DNA of 64,000 nt, from NCBI GenBank assembly GCA_027924585.1, contig BSBM01000125.1, positions 3,353,001-3,417,000 on the forward strand, in the 5' to 3' direction. Of the stretch, positions 54,863 to 64,000 are shown one piece after another. The translations under genes were made by a program, and so were the position numbers. Position 1 is the stretch's first letter. The number at the start of each line of letters is the position of its first letter. This DNA comes from Larix kaempferi. Its lineage: Eukaryota; Streptophyta; Pinopsida; Pinales; Pinaceae. The notes beneath the pieces were generated by a model, which was not told the origin of the DNA, did not search any database, and saw nothing but the letters and a program-made list of their open reading frames with translations.

Positions 54863-57140
54863 ACCTGGTGCGCCTTTACCTAATGGGACAGTAAACAGGC
54901 GTTCCCTCATGGAAAATGCAAAATCAAATGCCAGATTCAATATTTAATCCAAAAGGGTCACATTGAACCCAGATCCTCACCTTGTGGGAGCCCAATTGTG
55001 TTGGTACAGAATAAATATGGGACATGGAACCTTTGTAATAACTACTGATCTCTAAACAAGATTACAGTCCGCAATCGGTATCCCATTCCTCGGATCAACG
55101 ACGAACAACTCAAGGGTTCCAAATATTTCAGCAAGATTGATCTGAAATATGGCTATCATCAAGTGCCAATTGATCAGACCGATGTTTGGAAGACTGCCTT
55201 CAAAACTCGGGAAGGAATTTTTGAGTGGTTGGTCATGCCTTTCAGATTGACTATTGCTACACCGACCTTCATGAGGATGATGGATGATATCCTACGACCA
55301 TTCACCAATTCTTTTGTGGTCATATATTTAGATGACATCCTCATCTACTACAGAACATGGGCAGAACATTTGCAGCATATCCACCAGATCCTCAGCACCC
55401 TGCGACAACAAAAGTTATATGCCAATCTAGAGAAGTGCTCATTTGGCATGGAGAGGGTTCAGTATCTTGGATACATCATGGATGAACATGGTGTTCATAT
55501 GGATCCGACCAAGATCCAACCATTCGTGATTGGCCAATCCCAACAACTCTCATAGAGTTTCGCAGCTTCTTAGGTTTTCCAACTTCTATCGCAGATTTGC
55601 ATTGGTATTCTATAATATTGCTTGGTCCCTTAGCCAGGTCACAAAAGGGGGATCTAAGGAGAAGTTCATTTGGTCCAAGCCACAACAAAGAGCATTTGAG
55701 GAGTTGAAGCAATGCTTATGTTTGATGCCTGTCGTTTCCTTACCATATCTGCAACAACCCTTTGAGATTGAGACAGATGCTTCGGACTATGATGTTGGTG
55801 CAGTCCTCACTTAGCATGACAATCTAGTGGCATATCACAATGAGACACTTTCAGATGCAGCTCGTAAGTACCCCACCTATGACAAGGAGATGTATTCCAT
55901 TCTCCAATCTTGCCACTAATGGAAGCATTACATCCTTGGAAAAGAAACGGTCATCCACACAGACCACAAGCCCCTACAGTTCATGCAAACCCAAGGAAAG
56001 TTATAGAATAACCGCCACCAGAAGTGGTCCACTTACTTGCAGCAATTCCACTTGAACATTAAATATAAGAAAGGAAACACCAATCGAGTCGTTGATTTCC
56101 ACAGTCAACCTCCAGTAGCAGCACTCACCACAGTGCTCAACTCTTGTGGCCACGATGCCTCCACTATATAGCAGTGATCTTGAGTTTTCTCCCATCTATC
56201 AAGCCCTATGTGTAGGCACACCCATGGCAGACTTTCATCTCCAAGAAGGATTGTTATGCCACCTGGGCCAGATCTGTGTTCCTTCAAGCGAGCATGCGAA
56301 TATTATTTGGGAAGCGCATTACAGTCGGGTGGCAGGTCACTTCGGCACCGAAAATACAGTGGCCATATTGCATAAGTATTTTATTGGCCCAAGCTCCGAT
56401 AAGATGTCGGACGATACATCAAATCCTACACTGGTTGTGCCATCGCGAAACCTACCATACAAAAAAATGGGTTGTGCACTCCTCTGCCCACTCGTGATGG
56501 GCCCTGCGAATCCATATCCATTGATTACATGTCCGGAGTACCTTCAACCAATCATGGTAATGACTGTCTATTTGTGGTTGTGCATCACTTCTCTAAGATG
56601 GCCATTCTGATATCTTCGAAGAAAAACATCTCTACTAAAGCCACTGCTAAGCTCTTCTTTAAGCTCTTCTTCAAGCGCGTTTGGGTTCATTTTAGGCTGC
56701 CACAAACTATCATTTCAGATCAGGACAGTAGGTTTCTAAGCACGTTCTGGTCCATCCTATGGTCATTGAACGAGACCAAGCTCACTAAATCGACTTCCTT
56801 CCACCGCCACACCGATGGGAAAAAGAGGGTAGTCAACAAGATGATTGTGCATATTATGAGAGTGTACAATTATAAACATCCCTGCACATGGGATGAGAGC
56901 CTTCCTTATGTTCATCATAGCTATAACATATTCCTTCATAGCTCTATCAGCCAAAGTCCTTTTCAAGTGTGCCTGGGACTCCAACCACTAGCCCCAATTG
57001 ATGTATCTCTTCCCATTGCATCCATACGGGGGGAATCTTCCCATGCTCAAACTGAGGATGATAAGAACACCAGATTTGTTGAACGAATCTAGCGCATCCG
57101 CCAATAGGTCCATGAAAGTTTGGAATCTTCCCATGCAAAT
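54863..57140 (+). pseudogene. Copy I: RT, RNase H and integrase
   Basis: The frame begins IPGAPLPNGTVNRRSLMEN right of Gypsy F. RT has YGYHQVPIDQTDVWKTAFK, WLVMPFRLTIATPTFM and YLDDILIY (55326-55350). RNase H has FEIETDASDYDVGAVLT (55760-55810) and HTDHKPLQFM (55957-55988). Integrase has HYSRVAGHFGTENTVA, then SISIDYMSG (first Asp), IISDQDSRF (second Asp), and KKRVVNKMIV where GQ.E.VN is usual: the catalytic Glu is not visible and an Arg/Val stands there. The C-terminus ends at VHESLESSHAN and fuses to gag of copy J. Confidence 0.85.
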
Positions 57141-57855
57141 GCTTTGGAGAAATGGTTAAATATGTTAGAGGGTTACTTCTTTGTTCAAAAAAATTTCGAC
57201 AATGAAAATATCACATTCGCACTCCTTAAGTCCCTCCCCCATGTCAGATATTGGAGGGATGGGTACTGCGAGGGGAAAGCATGAGAAGAGTCTGAACTAT
57301 TCAGGATGGACCCCACTTGGGCGGCATTTGTCGACGCCATCAAGGAGGAGTTATACGTAGTTAGAAACTATGATGACCAGTACAGTAAGAGGACAACTTT
57401 GCGCCAGGTGAGAGATTAGACAATGCTAGATTTTACCAACATGTTCCATACCCTACGCTCCAAAATGGGTATTAGAGACTCTAAACGAAACATGGAACTA
57501 AAGTACCGCAGTGTCCTGCACAGGTACATTCAGACAGATATGGATTTCCTAAACATATCCTCACTAGGAGAAACTTATCAGTATGCTGTCAAGATTGAGC
57601 AAAAGTTTGAGAAAACGAATAAGCAGGATTTTGGGTCTGCAAATCAACAACAAAATCTTGGAAAAGGTGGACCTAGTTCACAAGGAACAGGACAAAGCAA
57701 GGACCGAAAAATCCCTGACAACCAACCCAAGTCGCACGCAAAGAAGGGTAATGGGAAATCAAAGAAGGACACTGGAAAGTGGTGCGAATTCCACAATATC
57801 CCCTAGCACAACACTGATGAATGATGCTCAAAACAATCCTTGTTGGCTGAGATGA
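57141..57855 (+). pseudogene. Copy J gag (N-terminus missing)
   Basis: It begins abruptly at ALEKWLNMLEGYFFVQ, which corresponds to PLEKCLNILEGYFSVQ in the third unit (61883 onwards). The Gag fold continues (LFRMDPTWAAFVDAIKEELY, IRDSKRNMELKYRSVLHRYI), then a Gln/Lys-rich tail and a CX2H-type knuckle (KWCEFHNIP). Stops at 57282, 57418 and 57805. Confidence 0.8.
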
Positions 57856-58175
57856 AATCCATGGATCTAGACTCTGACTTAGACTCTGATGTAGAGAAAG
57901 AAAGGGGAAATCATATTATTGACGCGGAACCGAGTTCCACCATCACAACTGCAAATATCCAACCAGAAGAGTCTAAGGAGCCAGAAAAAGGGGAGCGCCT
58001 CTTCCATTCTCAACTATGGGTGCAAATAAATCCACTACATTTCATTATTGATAGTGGTAGCCATAAGAATCTCATCTCAGTCGATGTCGTGGAAATATTG
58101 AAGCTTCCGATAGTTCCACATCCCCAACCATACAATATTCGTTGGCTGAGCCGGGGACAAGACGTTTCGCGTTAG
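57856..58175 (+). pseudogene. Copy J aspartic protease
   Basis: LWVQINPLHFIIDSGSHKNL contains the active site as DSGS, then VVEILKLPIVPHPQPYNIRW. After LSRG the frame runs within about 50 bases into the RT N-terminus (LVNNVNLPN...SLMENEEIKRQ), so the second half of protease and the linker seem deleted. Confidence 0.75.
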
Positions 58176-59420
58176 TAAACAATGTGAATTTACCTAACAG
58201 GCTGGTATACAGGTGTTCCCTCATGGAAAATGAAGAAATCAAACGCCAAATTCAAGATTTAATCCAAAAGGGTCACATTCAACCCAACTCCTCACCTTGT
58301 AGGAGCCCAATTGTTTGGGTACAAAAGAAATATGGGACATGGTGACTCTGTATTGACTACCAATCTCTAAACAAGATCACTGTCCAGAATCAGTATCCCA
58401 TTCCCCGGATCAACGAACTTCTTTACCAGCTCAAGGGTTCCAAATATTTCAACAAGATGATCTGAAGTCTAGCTATCATCAAGTGCCAATTGAGCATACC
58501 GATGTTTGGAAGACTGCCTTCAAATCTTGAGAAGGCATTTTTGAGTGGTTGGTCATGCCTTTCAGATTAACTAATGTTGCAAAAACCTTCATGAGGATGA
58601 TGGACGATATCCTACGTCCATTCAACAATTATTCTGTGGTCGTATATTTAGATGCCATCCTCATCTACAATAGAACATGGGCGGAACATTTGCAACATAT
58701 CCACTAGGTCCTCAGCACCCCATGACAACACAAGTTATATGCCAATCTAGTGAAGTGCTCATTTGGCATGGAGAGGGTTCATTATCTCGGATACATAGTG
58801 GATAGACATGGTGTTCATTTGGATCCGGCCAAGATCTAAGCCATTCGTGATTGGCCAACCCTGAAAACTCTCATAGATATTCGCAGCTTCCTAGGCCTTG
58901 CCAACTTCTATCGCAGATTTGTGTTGGGATTCTCTAATATTGCTTGGTCCCATATCCATGTGACAAAAGGGGGATCTAAGGAGAATTTAATTTGGTCCAA
59001 GCCACAACAACAAGCATTTGAGGAGCTCAATAAACGCTTATGTTCGGGTCCTTTCCTTTCCTTACCAAATATGCAACAACCCTTTGAAATTGAGACAGGT
59101 GATTCAAACTACGTTGTTGGTGTAGTCCTCACTCAGCATGGCCATCCAATGGCATATCATAGTGAGACACTTTCACATGCAGTCCATAAGTAACCCACCT
59201 ATGAAAAGGAAATGTATTCCATTGTCCAAGCCTACCACCAATGGAAGCATTACATCCTTGGAAAAGAAACAGTCATCCACACTGACCACAAGCCCCTACA
59301 GTTCATGAAAACCCAAGGAAAGTTACAGAATGACCACCACCAGAAATGGTCCACTTACTTGAAATAATTCCACTTGAACATTAAATATAAGAAGAGCAGC
59401 AACAATCAAGTCACTGATTA
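58176..59420 (+). pseudogene. Copy J RT and RNase H
   Basis: RT: SLMENEEIKRQIQDLIQKGH, then PIVWVQKKYGTW, a TGA, and a frameshift near 58455. The catalytic box at 58650 reads YLDA where copy I has YLDD, so the second Asp is lost. RNase H: FEIETGDSNYVVGVVLTQHG (first Asp changed, ETGDS for ETDAS) and HTDHKPLQFMKTQGK. It ends NIKYKKSSNNQVTDYLSRPP near 59430. Confidence 0.8.
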
Positions 59421-60665
59421 CCTCAGTCGACCTCCAGTGGCAGCATTAACCACTGTGCTCAACTCTTGTGGCCATGAGGCCTCTAGGTGGCCTCAACTAT
59501 ATAATAGTGATACTGAGTTTTCTCCCATCTATCAATCCCTATGGGCAGACACACCCATGGTAGAATTTCATCTCAAAGAAGGATTGTTGTGCCACCTGGG
59601 CCATCTCAGTGTTCCTTCAAGCGAGTGTGCGAAGATGATTCAGGAAGCGCATTACAGTCGGGTGGTAGGGCACTTCGGCACCGAAACGATAGTGGCCATA
59701 TTGCAGAAGTATTTTATCGACCCAACTTGCGAGAAGATGTCGGTCGATATGTCAGATCCTGCACTACTTGCGCCATCGCGAAACTTGCCATTGAAAAACA
59801 GGGATTGTACACCACTCTTCCCACTCCTAATGGGCCATGGGAATCCATATCCATGGATTACATGTCTGGACTACCTTCAACCAAGCATGGTGATGAGTGT
59901 GTGTTTTTGGTCATGGATCGATTCTCTAAGATGGCCATTTTGATAGCTTGGAAGAAGAACATCTCTGCCAAAGCCATTGCGAAGATCTTCTTTGAGCGCA
60001 TTTGGGTTCATTTTGGGCTGCCATAAACTATCATTTCAGATCGGGACAACAGGTTCCTAAGAACTTTCTGGTCCATCCTATAGTCATTGATGGATACCAA
60101 GCTCACTAAATTGACTTCCTTCCACTCCCAGACCGATGGAAAAACATAGGTATTCAACAAGATGATTGTTCATATTATGAGAATGTACAATTCTAAACAT
60201 CTTCGCACATGGGATGAGAGCCTTCCTTATGTTCAACATAGCTATCAAATATCCCTTCATAGCTCTACCGGTCACAGTTCTTTTCAAGTGTTCCTGGGGT
60301 TCCAACCACTGGCCCTAATTGATGTATCTCTACCCATTGCATCCACACAGGGGGAATATTCCCATGCTCAGACTGAGGCTGATAAGTCCACCAGATTTGT
60401 TGAACGACATGACCAGGATCGGGTTCCACAAAAATTTTAGGTGGGTGATAAGGTTTGGTTGCATTTGCAGAAAGAGAGGCTCACATGACCCCATTTCAAG
60501 CTTCGTCCACTTCGATATGGGTCATACACCATCACAAAGGAATTTGGTGACAATGACTTCGAATTAAGCATTCCTCCATTCCTTGGCCTGCACTCAGTAT
60601 TCAATGTGGAGCTCCTTCTCCCATATTTTCCACCATTTTCAGACACCCCGGAAGTGGCATAGCAA
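59421..60665 (+). pseudogene. Copy J integrase
   Basis: Zinc-binding: HYSRVVGHFGTETIVA and, in the next frame, YVRSCTTCAIAK, so a frameshift lies between. Core: SISMDYMSGLPSTKHGDECV (first Asp), IISDRDNRF (second Asp), then SQTDGKT with the Glu region interrupted by a stop near 60147. SLPYVQHSYQISLHSSTGHS follows. C-terminus: VGDKVWLHLQKERLT, a TGA, LRPLRYGSYTITKEFGDNDF and VFNVELLLPYFPPF, the GPY/F-type module. Confidence 0.8.
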
Positions 60666-60890
60666 TTGACACCTACAGAACTTAATCTTGACTGCATGGA
60701 ACAAGAAACTATTGATCATATCATAGACACACAAGTTAAGGGCACTTGCCAACAGAAAATCCAACTATATCGGGTTGTCAAAGCAGGCCAACTACTCCAC
60801 CAAGGCAAGTGGCTCACTAGGAGTCAAGTTCAGCAGAAATTTCCCCATTTGATGGGGGCACTCAATGAAATGGAGACCATTGGTTCCTAA
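60666..60890 (+). pseudogene. Copy J chromodomain
   Basis: This follows the integrase C-terminus and reads EQETIDHIIDTQVKGTCQQK, then QLYRVVKAGQLLHQGKWLTR, ending at a TAA in 60890. The E.I.D.....QY.V......W pattern is a chromodomain, which in chromoviruses steers insertion towards particular chromatin marks. The segment itself is open; a TAG at 60660 separates it from integrase. Confidence 0.75.
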
Positions 60891-60901
60891 CAAGGGAGGA
60901 C

Positions 60902-61519
60902 TGATCCAGATTGATATAGGTTACCACCCACCTATTCCACTGGCTCAAAACAAATTTCTATTTTGGTAGTTTTCTAGTAATGTTTCTACAGTTTTTCGAG
61001 TCCCAAACTTCAGGGGCCGTTTTGAGGCCCTAAACGATGTTTTTTGGATATTTGGGGGGAAATGGCTATGAATGGCATGCATGGATCCCAATCGAAAGTT
61101 GTAAATATTGTATAGACCTTTCCAACAGACTATCGAGCACCCAAAACAAAGATTGTATGCAAACATTATGACCCCGGGAAGTTGATTGTTCAACTAACCA
61201 CCTTGGGTCCGCAAACTTTATGACGGTTCATCTTCTAGGGTTAGGATTTTGGATGTTTAGGGTTCTTTCCCTCATGCTGATGATAAATAGGCTATTTCAG
61301 CCTTGTCTTATATTCATCTTGTCACGAATGAGCGTAGCCGCCACATCTCTTCTCAAAGATATAGCTACCACCATTCTAGCTGATTTTATTGTACAGTTTG
61401 TTCTGTTTCATCCATTTAATAGAATTTGAGTTTACCATATCAGTGTGTTTCTTGCCATATATCTTTGTATGTGAATACATTTATGTTGTTTCATTTCATT
61501 CTCACATAAATTTGGATCA
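60902..61519 (+). repeat. LTR of the chromodomain Gypsy
   Basis: It opens TGATCCA and closes TGGATCA, a perfect 7-bp inverted pair. CAAGGGAGGAC (60891-60901) before it is the polypurine tract and TGGTATCAGAGCG (61521) after it is the primer site. 618 bp. Confidence 0.8.
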
Positions 61520-61520
61520 G

Positions 61521-61533
61521 TGGTATCAGAGCG
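61521..61533 (+). promoter_or_regulatory. Primer binding site of third chromodomain Gypsy unit
   Basis: TGGTATCAGAGCG, complementary to initiator tRNA-Met, one base after the LTR. Confidence 0.85.
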
Positions 61534-61558
61534 TTACGCTCTTTTTGTTTCTCAGTGC

Positions 61559-62095
61559 ATGTCACTGACGAGATCTAAATATCGAGAGTTGGGTCTCGAA
61601 CTAGTTCAGCTTGGGGAAAACCCCTCTCCTCGGTCCAAGAAGACTCACATGGAGGGTGAACAAAAGAGAGATGACGGAGCAGAAGATCCTATTAAGATGT
61701 TTCTCAAGGAATCCCCCGTGGGATAGAGGACCGAGATGATGGATAATTTCACCCAGATCCTTCGAAGAATGGCGACGACGACATATGCACCTTCAACGAG
61801 CAGTCATTTCAGGGGTGCAATTCCGTTCAAGGTACAAGTTAAATTTGACATTCGCTTATTTGAAGGAAAGATAGATGCAGATCCTTTGGAGAAATGTTTA
61901 AATATTTTAGAGGGTTACTTCTCTGTTCAAAATTTTTTCGACAATGAAAAGATCACATTCGTGCTCCTTAAGTCCCTCCCCCATGTCAAAGACTGGTGGG
62001 ATGGGTACTGCGAGAGGTAAGGAGGAGAAGAGTCTTAACTATTCAGGATAGACCCCACTTGGGATGATTTTGTCGACGCCGTTAAGGAGGAGTTC
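61559..62095 (+). pseudogene. Gag N-terminus of third chromodomain Gypsy unit
   Basis: It starts MSLTRSKYRELGLELVQLGE, has one TAG at 61724, then MDNFTQILRRMATTTYAP, FDIRLFEGKIDADPLEKCLN and LKSLPHVKDWWDGYCER. It is the same protein as 57141-57855 but with the N-terminus intact. Copia K interrupts it after GTTAAGGAGGAGTTC. Confidence 0.8.
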
Positions 62096-62376
62096 TATTG
62101 ATGTATATGTAACTTCGGAATGTATTTCATATATGTTGTATGTACTCCTATAGAGATGGTATTATTCCTCTATACGGAAGTGTCGTCATTTATATTGTAA
62201 ATGTCGTAACTTATACTTGATGGGTTATTAGACCACCTTGTTGGGGTCGGCCCTGTATAAGTCATGTGGGTCAAAGGGTTATTAGACCACCCTATTGGGG
62301 TCGGCCCAGTCAGCATTATGTTATGTGGTTAAGTTCGAGCCTACATGATTTATGTAAAAGGCAAGTCAAGTCAAGT

Positions 62377-62405
62377 ATAAATAGAGTGCGAGAGGCACTC
62401 TATTT
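62377..62405 (+). promoter_or_regulatory. Copia K LTR TATA box with 11-bp inverted repeat
   Basis: AAATAGAGTGC (62379-62389), loop GAGAG, GCACTCTATTT (62395-62405). The loop differs from GGGAG in A while the stem is unchanged. Confidence 0.75.
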
Positions 62406-62691
62406 GATCACTCACTTCTCACTCATGCACTTAAGGAGGAGTGGCGCACTTATGGTGGAGGAGGATCTGCTGCTAGGATATGTCTATCTCTTGGGTTGTA
62501 TCATTGCTCTATCTATCTCTGAGAAAGTTATTGGGGTTTTTCACCTTTATGGTTTTCCCAAAGTAAATCTTTGTGTCTCTTGTGTGCTTGCATTATTGTC
62601 TCCATGATTGATATGCTGTAGATATGCTGTACATGTTGTTCTCTCAGTTAAGATCCTAGATCAGATTGAAGTGAATTTTGAAAATTTAACA

Positions 62692-64000
62692 TGGTATCAG
62701 AGCTAGCCTGAAAGAAGGCATGATATGACATGTATGACACTTGTTGCACTTACGATGCTAGGGCTTGATATAGCAAAAACCAGTCATCGTAGCACTTTCG
62801 CTATAAATCCGATTTGGTGAAGTTTTCGGATCTGAAATCTTTACAGGTCGAATATTAAATCCCCATGTACTGTGTGTCCAAAGGAAAACCTCTAATTCGT
62901 TGTACTTTGTGATTTATGATCTGTACAATATAGGGTGTCTGCCTCTTCCAGATCTGAGTCAAAATCAGGTGACCTTGGGAAAAAGGTCATAACTTGGGAT
63001 AGGAATCTCCAAATGAAATTTAGTAAAAAGTGAAAGGTAGTAAACAGACTTCACTATCTCAGGAAAAGTTTTTAGAGGCTGAAGTTGAACCAGTGACATG
63101 TGCCACGCAGTATAAGTTCGCTCTCCTGTATTATCCCATAAACAAGTCACGTTGCGACACTTGGCATAACTCTCTCTTAGAGAGTCCAATTGAGGTCAGA
63201 CCTATCAATATGGAAAGATAACAGGGCGAGATATCTCAAGAAAATTTTTCAGGGACCGAAGTTCAAACATTGACACGTGGCATGCCGTACAAGTTCGCTC
63301 TCCTGTATTATCCCAAAACAGGTCATGTTGCCACATTTGGCATAACTCTCTCTCAGAGAATCCAATTGAGGTCAGACCTATCAGGATGGAAAGATAACAG
63401 GTCAGGCTATCTCAGGAAACTTTTTCAGACCCTGTGGATCAAAAATTTCAGAGTTACACTAGAAACAATCAGGTACATATTTATGTCAAAACAGAATTAT
63501 TTTTTAGTACCTTCATTCATGGCTTCCGGAATTTAGGGCTTTGGAGAAAGTTGGAATTTTTGTAATCGGAGACCACGGCTGAATGCTACTCATCAAAATA
63601 AAAATTTAGAGACCAGGATCAGAATTTTTGGTTGGGAAGAAGGCCAGGCTTGATCAGACCCTAGTTCGGGACTTTGATCAGAAAAGTGGAAAATTAGGGC
63701 TTCTGTAAAAATGGGAATTTTTTGAAATCTATGACCACAGCTGGAAGCTCCTCAAAAAAATAGAATCTTAGAGCTTTGGATCAAACCTTTTGATTGGGCA
63801 GAAGAGTGGGCTTCATCAAACCCCAGTTCCGGGTCACGTCCAATGAATCCGGAAGTTTCAAAGGCAAAATTGAGGAGTGAAACTTTGCAGTTTTCAAATT
63901 CTGAATATACCAGTTTGATCAGCTCATCAAGGCACATATTTCTATCCTTTCAGAAGTTTGAAATTCAAAGTTTGAATTTTTGGGGTTTCTCTGACAAACC
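62692..64000 (+). other. Copia K leader with two duplications
   Basis: Non-coding. Block 63056-63228 recurs at 63234-63405 (shared GTTCGCTCTCCTGTATTATC and CTTGGCATAACTCTCTCT); Copia A has only one copy of it. A second duplication (about 63537-63690 and 63695-63860) is shared with A. Confidence 0.65.

Larger units (their letters stand above)
54863..62095 (+). mobile_element. Chromodomain Gypsy array (copies I and J plus start of a third)
   Basis: Two copies of the same Gypsy lie head to tail on the plus strand. Copy I runs from RT to mid-integrase (54863-57140) and is fused to copy J, which starts inside gag and runs through protease, RT, RNase H, integrase and chromodomain to an LTR (60902-61519). 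A primer site, leader and gag N-terminus then follow (61521-62095) before Copia K interrupts. Only one LTR is present. This fits a tandem array sharing LTRs, with a deletion at 57140. The chromodomain places it in the chromoviruses. Confidence 0.85.
62096..64000 (+). mobile_element. Copia element K, 5' LTR and leader (cut by window edge)
   Basis: The 5' LTR is 62096-62691 (first bases mutated, TATTGATG for TGTTGATG), followed by TGGTATCAGAGCT. It is the same subfamily as A by LTR and leader sequence. The candidate target duplication AGTTC (62091-62095) has its partner outside the window. Confidence 0.9.

Noticed and set aside
57840-57905. Possible host gene fragment with the acidic run DLDSDLDSDVEKE
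   Set aside because: It is in frame between gag and protease of chromodomain copy J, so it is an element linker.

Overview
This window is plant nuclear DNA made almost entirely of LTR retrotransposons nested inside one another. I found no host gene, rRNA, tRNA or CRISPR array. Evidence for a land plant: Copia and Gypsy gag-pol lineages typical of plants, a Tat-type Gypsy with an extra archaeal-type RNase H, a chromodomain Gypsy, initiator-Met primer sites, and 5-bp target duplications. Such dense nesting suggests a large, repeat-rich genome (a fern, lycophyte or gymnosperm is plausible); the species cannot be read from the sequence. Most open frames are broken, so the pol entries are pseudogenes.

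Nesting order, outermost first. (0) A chromodomain Gypsy array on the + strand (54863-62095): partial copy I, partial copy J, one LTR (60902-61519), then the leader and gag start of a third unit. (1) Gypsy F on the - strand (468 to about 54862, running past the left edge beyond H) lies in copy I; Copia K (+, from 62096) lies in the third unit. (2) F contains Copia LTR H (1-467), the gag-protease-only element E (3903-7891) and the Tat-like Gypsy G (8700-48669). (3) G contains Copia A (+, 13531-20418), Copia B (-, 23684-34344) and Copia C (+, 34563-41476). (4) Copia B's left LTR contains the gag-only element D (24114-27319). Target duplications support E (TGGCA), G (ACCAT), A (TGTAC) and D (CACAC) exactly, and B (GTGTC/GTGTT) and C (ATCCG/ATCTG) with one mismatch. 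Removing B, C or E on paper restores the host element's reading frame.

F and G both carry cargo between integrase and the 3' LTR. F has a long same-strand ORF of unknown function. G has an RNase H placed after integrase, followed by an opposite-strand, apparently spliced gene that resembles plant mobile domain proteins.

The most unusual signals are in the A/B/C/H/K Copia family. First, a perfect 11-bp inverted repeat abuts the TATA box in every LTR, and its sequence differs between subfamilies with both arms changed together. Second, A, B and C carry, between RNase H and the polypurine tract, an array of tiny palindromes (ATC, a five-base loop usually starting AGG, then GAT) whose outer arm bases vary but stay complementary. 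Both look like conserved nucleic-acid structures rather than coding sequence.
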